Assembly (NCBI GenBank): GCA_002293845.1
Contig: DBEA01000018.1
Span: forward strand, 1-15,632
Direction: 5' to 3'
DNA length: 15,632 nucleotides
Source of the DNA: Patescibacteria group bacterium UBA918
GTDB lineage: Bacteria; Patescibacteriota; Minisyncoccia; Phycocordibacterales; UBA918
In this document: positions 1 through 7,761 of the stretch, in pieces
Layout of the letters: each line of letters starts with the position of its first letter
Position numbering within the stretch: the first letter of the stretch is position 1
Position numbers and translations under genes: made by a program
Notes under the pieces: generated by a model
The model's database searches: none
Told to the model about the DNA's origin: nothing
The model's input: the letters and a program-made list of their open reading frames with translations, nothing else

Positions 1-35
1 GTGGATAAGTTTTTTTAAAAAATAAATTCATTAAA
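1..35. other. AT-rich edge segment with a DnaA-box-like octamer
   Basis: Downstream flank of murB. Bases 1-8 read GTGGATAA, the complement of TTATCCAC, which matches eight of the nine bases of the DnaA-box consensus TTATCCACA. Bases 9-52 are almost pure A/T. They contain an imperfect AT-only dyad (about 17-29 against 32-46) that could act as a weak terminator for murB. The window edge cuts off the context, so an origin, a terminator or chance cannot be told apart. Confidence 0.2.
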
Positions 36-1091
36 TTATTTTTTTGAATTCGATTCATCAAATCCCAGCATCCTCACTTCCATTTCTATCTCGATGTCAG
101 TTTTTTCAAAAACCTTCTCGCGGATCTTCTTGCTGAAATTTTTTATTTCGCTGGCGGTGGCGCCGCCACGATTGACCAGCACCAATGCTTGCCGTTCGTA
201 CAACCCGACGTTCCCTTCTCGATATCCGCGCAAAGCACACACGTGATCCAAGATCCAGCCGAGAGATAATTTCATCCTTCCCTCCCCGTCTGTGTAAGCC
301 GGCAAACCCGGGTAGATGTCTACGAGACGTTCATGATCGGACACCGACACGATGGGATTTTTAAAGAACGATCCGGCCGTACCGATGTTTTTCCAATCCG
401 GAAACTTGCCGCTACGAATATCCATCACCACCGCCCGCACCTTGCTCACACTCACTTGGACCGGACCGTGTTCGGCAAAACGCGCTTCAAGATCACGATA
501 ATGCAATCGAGGCGCCGGCATTCGCGACAAGACGTAAGTGACCGACAATATGATCAGATCGCGTCCCGCTTCGTTCTTGAACACCGAATCGCGATAACCG
601 AAGCGGCAATCGGTCGCAGGTATCTCACTTATCTCCCCTGTCGTAATGTCTAAAACACGGACCGACGCGATCACCTCGCCGACCTCGATGCCGTAAGCGC
701 CGACGTTCTGTACCGGCGTAGCCCCGACCGTTCCCGGAATGGCAGAAAGATTCTCGAGGCCCCACCACCCCGCCTCGACCGAATGAGCGACCACATCGTC
801 CCAGATCTCACCCGAACCAGCTTTAAGGAACACTCGTTCGCCATCGACTTCGCTTGAAACGCCCTTGATCTCGTTTTTGACGACCAGACCCTGAATGCCA
901 TCATCGGACACGAGTATGTTCGAACCTCCTCCGATGACGGTGAATTCGAGGCCGCGCTCGCGGGCAAAGCCCGCGAGCGCGGCCATCTCCTCTTCGCTCT
1001 TAGCGATGGCAAAATATTCGGCCGGACCGCCCACTTTGAGAGTGGTATAAGGCGCCAACATCACTCGCTGTCGCACGTCCGGCATGATCAT
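36..1091 (-). CDS. murB: UDP-N-acetylenolpyruvoylglucosamine reductase MurB (type I)
   Basis: Cytoplasmic FAD enzyme that reduces UDP-GlcNAc-enolpyruvate to UDP-MurNAc with NADPH, the second committed step of peptidoglycan synthesis. The 351-residue protein is close to the E. coli length. The FAD-binding part has GGGSNIL (54-60) and IPGTVGATPVQNVGAYG (118-134). Catalytic residues align with E. coli: Arg167 in FGYRDSVFK, the proton-donor Ser241 in GTAGSFFKNP, and Glu338 in EMEVRMLG. The substrate-loop tyrosine in RLHYRDLE (about 195-202) marks a type I enzyme. The start at 1091 overlaps the stop of the upstream ligase-like gene as ATGA (1088-1091), which suggests translational coupling; a second ATG two codons in (1085) is an alternative. 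No good Shine-Dalgarno is seen. The identification is secure. It implies that the organism makes a normal murein precursor, and that this step is co-transcribed with a surface-glycan gene. Confidence 0.97.
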   Translation of the reverse strand: MIMPDVRQRVMLAPYTTLKVGGPAEYFAIAKSEEEMAALAGFARERGLEFTVIGGGSNILVSDDGIQGLVVKNEIKGVSSEVDGERVFLKAGSGEIWDDVVAHSVEAGWWGLENLSAIPGTVGATPVQNVGAYGIEVGEVIASVRVLDITTGEISEIPATDCRFGYRDSVFKNEAGRDLIILSVTYVLSRMPAPRLHYRDLEARFAEHGPVQVSVSKVRAVVMDIRSGKFPDWKNIGTAGSFFKNPIVSVSDHERLVDIYPGLPAYTDGEGRMKLSLGWILDHVCALRGYREGNVGLYERQALVLVNRGGATASEIKNFSKKIREKVFEKTDIEIEMEVRMLGFDESNSKK

Positions 1092-3298
1092 TTTTCGGCT
1101 TCTAATCCCTTTATCAAGCGTTCGCCCTCCGACTTAAAGCTCGGAATGTCTTTGATCGCTTCGCGAAGCACCGCGATGGCCTTTTCCTTGTCTCCCATTT
1201 CGTAATATAGCGCGGCCAAATTCGTGCGCACCACCGTGTCGGTCGGTGTCGCTTCCCGTCGTTTCTCGAATATATATTCGACGATATCGAAACGCTTAGC
1301 TTCGTGATACAGCTGAAGAGACATTTCGTCGGTAGTGAAGACATCTCTGAGCGTCCTATCCGCTTCGAGATCAGACATATCCAAAATCTCGGCCGAGCCA
1401 GCATCGTCTTCAAGAAAAGCCAAGACAGCGGCCAGACGCACGCGGTTCAGATCGCTTCTAGTGTCCAGTTCGTAGGCGGTGCGATAACTTTCCAATGCCG
1501 CCTCTTTTTCTCCTTTGTTCAAAAACACCAACCCCTCTTCGACGTACAAAGCCTGTTTCCTCGGCGACAGCTGTTTGGCCTTGTCTAATTCCTCAAGCGC
1601 CAGATCGAACTCGCCGGCGGCTCGGTAAAAAACACCTGTGATCATGTGCAACCGCGCGTCGCCTGGCTTATGCATCGCCAGGTCTCGCAGGGCCGCTGAA
1701 GTTTTGCGGACCAGTTCATCCTTCTCGGCGGCGGACATACCCGATGTGGCTATCCTCTGCACTCCGACCTGCGCCATCTGTTCGACTATCTCCTGTTCGG
1801 CGAAGGATCCGCGATCCAGGGCCTTTCCGAAAGTCTCGAGACTTTTGGCCGTAGTTTGCGCCCTATAACCATCGATGATGTCCTGCGCCGCCAAGATGCC
1901 CGGGGTGTTGATCATGTATGCGACCACTACCGAGGCCAGTAGCCCGAACGGCACCAGGATGCGCTCCCAAGTATCCTGTCGGATCGAAAACTTTTGGAAG
2001 GCCGCGATGGGCTCGGCCACGCGCGAGTGTATCAACGCCAGAATCACGCCGTAGAATATCCAACTGGCCAAATTGTCGAAGACGAACAGGTTATGAAAGG
2101 TGTAGGCCGCCAGCAGTCCAAGAATCAGAGATTGTTCGGCGACGCTGAAATGCCGATCTTCACGGACACCACGGACGAAACGACCCCACATCGGCTTCAC
2201 GTGCACGTACCATAAAGCCGTAGCTAAAATGCCGAGGTAAGCAAATAGTCCCAAGATACCGCCGGCGATGAGCCAATCCATGAAAATGTTGTGCGTACGG
2301 TCGTACCAAGGTTCGGCGGCGTAGAGGGTCGGTTCATAGTATTTGTTGAACACGTAGCTGAAATTTTCTTGACCCCAACCCAACCAAGGTCTTTCTTTGA
2401 CGCCCTGAAGCGCCACTTTCCAGACAGCGAAACGAATGCTGCCTTCAGACAAAGTGATATTGGTGAGCCGGCTGAGCACCACGTTTTCTTTGACGAAACT
2501 TTGATCGCGCATGACCCAAAGACTTCCGGCCGCCAATACGATGGCCGCCAGACCACCGGCCGCCCACTTTTTGATCGACGCTCCTTTCGGGAGCATCAGC
2601 GTCAGATAAGCGAAAGCCAAGACGCTACCGCCCATAAAACCGAGAGTGGCGCCGCGGGTACCAGTGCGCAACAAGACGAAACCGAAAGCGAAAAACAACG
2701 CCCCGTAAACATACCGAAGGTTCGTCGACTTCGTCCGTACGAACAACCACCCGGCGATGAACATGTGGAAGAGCATGTAAACGCCGAGATAGCTCGAGTT
2801 ACCGAGTCTTCCATCCACTCGCCAAGCCCCGCCCTGACTGACATCGACGGCTCCGGCCATCTGTCCGAAAGCGTAGAGGGACATGATCACCGCGGCTACC
2901 AATGCCGTGTTCAAGAAGCGATTCCATAGTTGTTCGGTCTTCAGGACCGACCCTAGCATCAGAAAGTACATGAAAAAATGCGCCAGTGTGATCCAGCCTT
3001 CCATGCGCTCGTAATTGCTCCAGAAACTCTTCAACGGATACTCGCCGAAGAGATCGGCGGCGAACATCACGATGGTCAGCGACGCGACGGCCGCCGTGAT
3101 CCAAGACCACTTAGGACGAAAATCGCGGTCGTAGATAGCTAGAAGCACCCAAGCCGCAAAGCCGACTTCTACCAATATGCGAAAAGCGAAGTTCTTGCCC
3201 GTGATGAACGGAAAGAACATGGACGAGGACACGATCAAAAGGACGAAGGGTACCGCGAACACCGACCCGTAGATCACCCATTTTAGAAAGTCTTTCAT
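1088..3298 (-). CDS. O-antigen ligase/polymerase-like (Wzy_C) membrane protein with C-terminal TPRs
   Basis: Polytopic membrane protein of the WaaL/Wzy/PglL superfamily, which transfers or polymerises undecaprenyl-linked glycans at the outer face of the cytoplasmic membrane. From the ATG at 3298 it is 736 residues. Roughly 10-12 hydrophobic segments span about residues 8-470. Family landmarks are RTGTRGA (211-217), the periplasmic-loop motif RPWLGWGQENF (303-313) and RTHNIFMDWLIAGGILGLFAYLG (334-356, conserved His336-Asn337). After the last membrane helix (about 447-465) comes a soluble region with several TPR-like repeats (about 545-735). A longer reading frame from TTG at 3319 exists, but the ATG is preferred because a good promoter ends about nine bases upstream of it. 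The acceptor is unknown: lipid, protein or cell wall. If the host is a monoderm CPR bacterium, lipid A is unlikely. Coupling to murB by ATGA hints at a cell-wall link, but this is inference. Confidence 0.85.
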   Translation of the reverse strand: MKDFLKWVIYGSVFAVPFVLLIVSSSMFFPFITGKNFAFRILVEVGFAAWVLLAIYDRDFRPKWSWITAAVASLTIVMFAADLFGEYPLKSFWSNYERMEGWITLAHFFMYFLMLGSVLKTEQLWNRFLNTALVAAVIMSLYAFGQMAGAVDVSQGGAWRVDGRLGNSSYLGVYMLFHMFIAGWLFVRTKSTNLRYVYGALFFAFGFVLLRTGTRGATLGFMGGSVLAFAYLTLMLPKGASIKKWAAGGLAAIVLAAGSLWVMRDQSFVKENVVLSRLTNITLSEGSIRFAVWKVALQGVKERPWLGWGQENFSYVFNKYYEPTLYAAEPWYDRTHNIFMDWLIAGGILGLFAYLGILATALWYVHVKPMWGRFVRGVREDRHFSVAEQSLILGLLAAYTFHNLFVFDNLASWIFYGVILALIHSRVAEPIAAFQKFSIRQDTWERILVPFGLLASVVVAYMINTPGILAAQDIIDGYRAQTTAKSLETFGKALDRGSFAEQEIVEQMAQVGVQRIATSGMSAAEKDELVRKTSAALRDLAMHKPGDARLHMITGVFYRAAGEFDLALEELDKAKQLSPRKQALYVEEGLVFLNKGEKEAALESYRTAYELDTRSDLNRVRLAAVLAFLEDDAGSAEILDMSDLEADRTLRDVFTTDEMSLQLYHEAKRFDIVEYIFEKRREATPTDTVVRTNLAALYYEMGDKEKAIAVLREAIKDIPSFKSEGERLIKGLEAEK

Positions 3299-3307
3299 GA
3301 TCGAATA

Positions 3308-3335
3308 ACTATACCCCAAGGCAATTCTTTATCAA
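3308..3335 (-). promoter_or_regulatory. Promoter of the ligase-like gene and murB
   Basis: On the minus strand, TTGATA (3335-3330) and TATAGT (3313-3308) are separated by 16 bases, a close match to a sigma70-type promoter. The predicted start of transcription is about three bases before the ATG at 3298, so the message would be nearly leaderless; no Shine-Dalgarno can fit. Confidence 0.55.
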
Positions 3336-3362
3336 AAAACGCAATCCAACACGATAATTCCC

Positions 3363-3407
3363 TTGAGGCAATAGGCGACGACGTCATATATTTAGTTTTC
3401 ACCAGGA
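3363..3407 (+). promoter_or_regulatory. Promoter and ribosome binding site of the fused nucleotidyltransferase-cupin-GMD gene
   Basis: TTGAGG (3363-3368) and TATATT (3387-3392) are 18 bases apart, followed by AGGA (3404-3407) five bases before the ATG at 3413. It lies back to back with the minus-strand promoter at 3308-3335. The 114-base divergent gap thus appears to serve both transcription units. Both hexamers are imperfect, so the promoter call is moderate. Confidence 0.4.
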
Positions 3408-3412
3408 TCAAT

Positions 3413-5410
3413 ATGTCAACGGAAACTAAGGTCGTAGCGGTCTCTGGCGGTTTCGACCCTTTACACGTGGGGCACGTGAGAATGTTCGCAGAGGCTCGCA
3501 AGCTTGGAGATAAGCTGGTGGTCATCGTCAACAACGATAATTGGCTTCGTAAAAAGAAAGGCTTTGTCTTCATGCCCGAGATCGAACGTCTTGAGGTCGT
3601 CCGAGCCTGCAAAGGCGTCGACGATGTCATACTAACCCAGCACGCGCCTAACGATGAAGACGCCACCGTCTGCAGAGAACTAGCGAGACTGCGGCCGCAG
3701 GTGTTCGCCAACGGCGGCGATCGAGGGGCTTTCAACACTCCGGAAGCGGAACTGTGCCAAAAGCTCGGTATAGAAATGGTTTACAATGTCGGGGCAGGCG
3801 GCAAGATCCAGTCTTCGTCGTGGATGATAAGAGATGCCGCGGAAGCGCTCAAGAAACACGAACGGCCGTGGGGTCATTTTTATAATCATCATTCGCTTCC
3901 CGGGGTGCACCTGAAAACCCTGCATGTGAACGGCGGGGCTCGCCTCTCTCTGCAACGACATAAATATAGGAACGAGACCTGGGTGTTGGTATCTGGCGAC
4001 GCTCAAGCCGTGGTCGGAACGTCCCCGGACGAACTCACAGAGCACGAACTCGACACCGGCAAACCCTTCGATGTCCCGGTCGGCACCATACACCGACTGA
4101 CCTCGAGAGCGGGCGGGGTGCTGGTAGAGATCTCCTACGGCAAATTCGACGAGGAGGACATCGAACGCTTCCAGGATGACTTTGGCCGGGCTTCGGGGTA
4201 TACTCCCGCGACGATGGATCACGTCGGTGATCTGCTAATGGAACGTTACGGTAATATCGCCTTCGATTCCCAAGCCAAGAACTTGCCTATGTCGAATCGA
4301 CAGTTAATTCCCAATATCATGAAAAAAGCATTGATCACCGGAGTGACCGGGCAGGATGGATCATATCTGGCCGAACTATTACTGGAGAAAGGCTACGAGG
4401 TACACGGCATCATCCGTCGCTCATCGTCTTTCAACACCGCCCGACTCGAGCATCTATACGAAGGCCCTGAGAAGCAGAATCGGCATTTCATTCTGCACTA
4501 CGGCGATTTGACCGACGCGACCAATCTGATTCGAATCATTCAAGAAGTTCGGCCGGACGAGATCTACAACCTGGCCGCTCAGAGTCACGTAAAGGTCTCT
4601 TTCGAAACTGCGGAGTACACCGGAAATTCCGACGGTCTGGGAACGCTCCGGATCCTGGAAGCCATTCGTCTGCTCGGCCTAGAGAAGACTACGCGTTTTT
4701 ATCAAGCCTCCACTTCGGAGATGTTCGGTGCGACGAACCCCCCTCAGAATGAATCATCCCCTTTCTATCCAAGGAGCCCCTATGGAGCGGCGAAGCTTTA
4801 TGGTCACTGGATAACGGTCAATTACCGCGAAGCTTATGGTATCCATGCTTCGAGCGGCATTCTGTTCAATCACGAGTCGCCGCGTCGTGGCGAGACCTTT
4901 GTCACCCGCAAAGTGACCCGCGCCGCCGCACGCATCGCCTTAGGACTGGAAGACGGCTTGCTCTTAGGTAACCTCGACGCCATGCGCGACTGGGGTCACG
5001 CCAAAGACTTCGTCGAAGCCATGTGGTTGATGCTTCAACAAGACAAACCTGATGACTATGTCATCGCCACCGGCCTCCAGCATTCGGTCCGAAAACTTTG
5101 CGAGATAGCGTTCGCCAATGTGGGCATAAATCTGCGCTTCGAAGGATCAGGTGTCGACGAGAAAGGCGTCGACGTCAAAACGGGCAAAGTGCTCGTCAGG
5201 GTCGACCCGCGCTACTTCCGTCCGACCGAGGTCGACTCCCTTCTCGGCGACCCGCGAAAGGCCAAGGAGAAACTAGGCTGGGAGCCTAAGATAACCTTCG
5301 GCCAGCTGGTCCGCGAGATGGTGGAGAATGACCTAGTCGAAGCCGAACAAGAACTTCAACTGCAGGCCATGAACAAAGTCCGAGAGGTGCGCAAGAATTT
5401 ATCGAAGTGA
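3413..5410 (+). CDS. gmd: Three-domain fusion: HxGH nucleotidyltransferase + PMI-type cupin + GDP-mannose 4,6-dehydratase
   Basis: One uninterrupted 665-residue frame. Residues 8-140 are a cytidylyltransferase-like (RfaE-C/TagD type) domain with GGFDPLHVGH (12-21), NGGDR (100-104) and KIQSSSW (131-137). Residues 150-262 resemble the cupin of type II mannose-6-phosphate isomerase/ManC (ERPWG, GARLSLQ, VPVGTIHRL), with His183, Glu188 and His227 kept but Tyr185 in place of a usual metal-ligand His. Residues 303-665 are a complete GDP-mannose 4,6-dehydratase (GVTGQDGSYLAE at 310-321, STSEMFG at 433-439, catalytic Tyr457-Lys461), about the length of free-standing Gmd; it makes GDP-4-keto-6-deoxymannose. 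The linker 263-302 has no stop. Met303 (4319) or Met293 could be internal starts, but neither has a Shine-Dalgarno, so a true fusion is the simplest reading. The substrate of the first domain is unknown. fcl follows after 27 bases and uses the Gmd product. Confidence 0.9.
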   Translation: MSTETKVVAVSGGFDPLHVGHVRMFAEARKLGDKLVVIVNNDNWLRKKKGFVFMPEIERLEVVRACKGVDDVILTQHAPNDEDATVCRELARLRPQVFANGGDRGAFNTPEAELCQKLGIEMVYNVGAGGKIQSSSWMIRDAAEALKKHERPWGHFYNHHSLPGVHLKTLHVNGGARLSLQRHKYRNETWVLVSGDAQAVVGTSPDELTEHELDTGKPFDVPVGTIHRLTSRAGGVLVEISYGKFDEEDIERFQDDFGRASGYTPATMDHVGDLLMERYGNIAFDSQAKNLPMSNRQLIPNIMKKALITGVTGQDGSYLAELLLEKGYEVHGIIRRSSSFNTARLEHLYEGPEKQNRHFILHYGDLTDATNLIRIIQEVRPDEIYNLAAQSHVKVSFETAEYTGNSDGLGTLRILEAIRLLGLEKTTRFYQASTSEMFGATNPPQNESSPFYPRSPYGAAKLYGHWITVNYREAYGIHASSGILFNHESPRRGETFVTRKVTRAAARIALGLEDGLLLGNLDAMRDWGHAKDFVEAMWLMLQQDKPDDYVIATGLQHSVRKLCEIAFANVGINLRFEGSGVDEKGVDVKTGKVLVRVDPRYFRPTEVDSLLGDPRKAKEKLGWEPKITFGQLVREMVENDLVEAEQELQLQAMNKVREVRKNLSK

Positions 5411-5422
5411 CTCGAACTCGGT

Positions 5423-5431
5423 TGCTATAAT
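5423..5431 (+). promoter_or_regulatory. Extended -10 promoter giving a leaderless fcl message
   Basis: TGCTATAAT has a perfect -10 hexamer (5426-5431) with the TGn extension. Counting seven bases on from the last T puts +1 at 5438, the A of the fcl ATG. No recognisable -35 is seen, as expected for extended -10 promoters. It sits in the 27-base gap after the gmd fusion, so fcl and wzx may be expressed separately as well as by read-through. Confidence 0.55.
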
Positions 5432-5437
5432 TAGAGC

Positions 5438-6376
5438 ATGGAAAAAACGTCTAAGATATTCGTAGCCGGCCACCGCGGCTTGGTCGGATCGGCGATCGTC
5501 AGAGCCTTGGAAGCCGCCGGGTACACGAACGTCATCAAGAAGACCCGGTCGGAACTCGATCTCCTCGACCAGAAGGCCGTGGCGGATTTTTTCGCGACCG
5601 AAAAGCCGGAATACGTCTTCGACGCTGCCGCTAAGGTCGGCGGTATTTTGGCCAATAAAGAGCACCCGGCGGAGTTCATCCACCAAAACCTCGTCATCCA
5701 GAACAACGTCATTCACAACGCCTACCTCAGCGGCGTTAAGAAACTCGTTTTTCTGGGATCTTCCTGCATCTACCCGAAACTCTCTCCTCAGCCGATCAAG
5801 GAAGAATACCTCCTGACCGGCCCGCTCGAGCCGACCAACGACGCCTACGCCATCGCCAAGATCGCCGGCATCATGATGTGTCAGTCGTACAACAAACAAT
5901 ACGGCACGAATTTCATCAGTCTGATGCCGACCAATCTCTATGGACCGAATGACAACTTTGACCTAGAGAGTTCCCACGTTTTGCCGGCGCTGATCCGCAA
6001 ATTTCATGAGGCTAAAGAAAACGGCGCGCCCAACGTCACCCTTTGGGGCACCGGTAGTCCGATGCGTGAATTCCTTCACGTCGACGATCTCGCCGACGCG
6101 GCCGTTTTCCTCATGCAAAAATACGATGGTTCAGAGATCGTGAACGTCGGCACCGGCGAGGATGTCACCATCAAAGAACTGGCAGGGTTCATTCGCGACG
6201 CCGTGGGTTACGCAGGCGAATTGGTCTGGGACACCGACAAGCCCGACGGCACCCCACGCAAGCTCCTCGACGTCTCGCGGCTCCACTCGCTCGGCTGGAA
6301 ACACCGAATTTCTCTCGAGACCGGAATCAAGGATACTTATGAGTGGTATCTTGCTAAAATCCGACTCTTAAAGTGA
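5438..6376 (+). CDS. fcl: GDP-L-fucose synthase (GDP-4-keto-6-deoxymannose 3,5-epimerase/4-reductase)
   Basis: Cytoplasmic SDR enzyme that epimerises C3 and C5 of GDP-4-keto-6-deoxymannose and then reduces C4 with NADPH, giving GDP-L-fucose. It is 312 residues, near the E. coli WcaG length. It has the Rossmann motif GHRGLVGSA (11-19), the family signature AAKVGGI (64-70), GSSCIYP (107-113, with the catalytic Cys110), the Tyr137-Lys141 pair in YAIAK, and a later FDLESSHVLPALIRKF motif with the second catalytic acid/base His. The start is the ATG at 5438, just behind an extended -10 element; no Shine-Dalgarno exists, consistent with leaderless translation. It acts directly after the Gmd domain encoded upstream. 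The flippase gene begins ten bases after its stop. The identification is secure. Confidence 0.96.
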   Translation: MEKTSKIFVAGHRGLVGSAIVRALEAAGYTNVIKKTRSELDLLDQKAVADFFATEKPEYVFDAAAKVGGILANKEHPAEFIHQNLVIQNNVIHNAYLSGVKKLVFLGSSCIYPKLSPQPIKEEYLLTGPLEPTNDAYAIAKIAGIMMCQSYNKQYGTNFISLMPTNLYGPNDNFDLESSHVLPALIRKFHEAKENGAPNVTLWGTGSPMREFLHVDDLADAAVFLMQKYDGSEIVNVGTGEDVTIKELAGFIRDAVGYAGELVWDTDKPDGTPRKLLDVSRLHSLGWKHRISLETGIKDTYEWYLAKIRLLK

Positions 6377-6385
6377 GGGTACCTT

Positions 6386-7687
6386 ATGTTTAAAATACTA
6401 CACGCACTTTCTCTTCGGCTGATGCCCCCATGGATGTACGGACGACTTATCGGGCGCTTCGACTCACGCGGCATGCGGCGTTATACCAGCAACACTCTGT
6501 GGGCTCTCACAGCGCGCACCTTCAACATCGTCACCTCGTTTGTGGTGACAATTTACTTGGTCAGGTATCTGGGACCGACAAATTACGGGGAACTTAGTTA
6601 CGCTATCAGTTTCGTCGGTATTTTTGGCATCCTCGCTACACTGGGTATAGATAACGTGTTGTATCGAGACCTAATAAAGTACCCCGATAATCGAGATCGA
6701 TACTTGGGCACAGCCTTCGTAATCCGGCTGATCGCTGGTGTAGTCGCGGGTGTGGTGACGGCAACTATCGGTTTCCACACTAACCCTGACGAATTATCAC
6801 GAATGATTATTGCGTTATTATCGATGACCTTCGTATTCACTTCGTTCAACATCATCACCAACGAATTTCAAGCGAATGTCGCCCAAAAATACCCTTCTTT
6901 CGTGACGATGGTAGTAGTAGCGATATTGAATACCCTCAAAGTTGGAGTCATCGTAAGCGGCCAAGGAATTATTTATTTGGCCGGTATTTTACTCCTTGAA
7001 CCAATCTTATACGCCATCTTCTTCTCATACATACGAGTCAAGCACTACGGTTCATTTGCGACTTGGCGTTTCGATCGTGGAGTCGCAAGGTCCCTTATCG
7101 TCGACGCATGGCCTTTCATTTTCATCGCAGTGTTCATGGCTCTTTATTCACGAATAGACCAGATTATGCTTAAACACATGGTGGATAGCGCGGCGGTCGG
7201 CGTCTATGACGCGGCTTTACGCCTCGCCGAGGCCTGGTTATTCGCTCCGGCCATTATCGCTTCTTCCCTCTTCCCTGCCATAGTAAACGCCAAAAGCGTC
7301 AACAATCAAGAATACCGCCACCGACTGCTAGCTCTAGTAACTATATTTGTGACCATGGCAATAATAATCGCCTTACCACTGTCACTATTCTCTCTTCAGA
7401 TTATAGAATTCTTCTATGGCGCAGACTTCGGCGGAAGTGGCGCAGTATTTTCTATCTATATATGGGTCGGTGTTTGGGCGGTCATCGACATAGTGACGAG
7501 GAATTTTCTCATTGTGGAAAATATGCGCAAGACCATCTTTCTACTCACAGCAGGCACCGCAATTCTAAACACCGTGCTCAACCTCATTCTTATCCCTTTG
7601 TATGGTCCAGCCGGTGCTGCTTGGTCGACATTTATTTCCTACGCCATACTGACAATGCCACTGGCGATGATCTATAGACTAAAATGA
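6386..7687 (+). CDS. wzx: Wzx-type oligosaccharide flippase (MATE/MOP superfamily)
   Basis: Inner-membrane flippase expected to move undecaprenyl-diphosphate-linked oligosaccharide repeat units to the outer face for polymerisation or ligation. It is 433 residues with about 12 hydrophobic helices. The N-terminal pattern (SNTLWALTARTFNIVTSF, then YLVRYLGPTNYGELSYA and GIDNVLYRDLI) is typical of polysaccharide-export flippases, as is the mid-protein YSRIDQIMLKHMVDSAAVGVY. A GAGGGT Shine-Dalgarno (6375-6380) overlaps the fcl stop and lies five bases before the ATG, so it is translated as part of the fcl message. The gene is visibly richer in A/T than fcl (22 of 60 G+C in 6781-6840 against 37 of 60 in 6181-6240). 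This is common for wzx genes and may mean a separate origin. The 74-base convergent gap that follows has only a weak 5-bp hairpin (7719-7735). The exact glycan carried cannot be told. Confidence 0.9.
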   Translation: MFKILHALSLRLMPPWMYGRLIGRFDSRGMRRYTSNTLWALTARTFNIVTSFVVTIYLVRYLGPTNYGELSYAISFVGIFGILATLGIDNVLYRDLIKYPDNRDRYLGTAFVIRLIAGVVAGVVTATIGFHTNPDELSRMIIALLSMTFVFTSFNIITNEFQANVAQKYPSFVTMVVVAILNTLKVGVIVSGQGIIYLAGILLLEPILYAIFFSYIRVKHYGSFATWRFDRGVARSLIVDAWPFIFIAVFMALYSRIDQIMLKHMVDSAAVGVYDAALRLAEAWLFAPAIIASSLFPAIVNAKSVNNQEYRHRLLALVTIFVTMAIIIALPLSLFSLQIIEFFYGADFGGSGAVFSIYIWVGVWAVIDIVTRNFLIVENMRKTIFLLTAGTAILNTVLNLILIPLYGPAGAAWSTFISYAILTMPLAMIYRLK

Positions 7688-7761
7688 ATCGCCACCACAT
7701 AGCTTACTCTGCGGTGACAGTGATCTGCGTTCACTATAAATGCGAATAGGTGCCCGAAGAT

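Noticed and set aside
1918..2929. Long plus-strand open frames opposite the ligase-like gene
   Set aside because: Antisense shadows: arginine/histidine-rich low-quality translations with no motifs, over a clearly coding minus strand.
3299..3319. Seven-residue N-terminal extension of the ligase-like protein from a TTG codon
   Set aside because: It would run into the -10 element at 3308-3313; the ATG at 3298 starts a normal membrane-protein N-terminus.
4289..4321. Separate gmd gene starting at Met293 or Met303 inside the fusion
   Set aside because: No Shine-Dalgarno and no convincing -10 precede these codons, and the frame is open throughout; kept only as an alternative.
7719..7735. Hairpin in the convergent gap between wzx and the SDR gene as a terminator
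   Set aside because: The stem is only five base pairs and no T tract follows on either strand.
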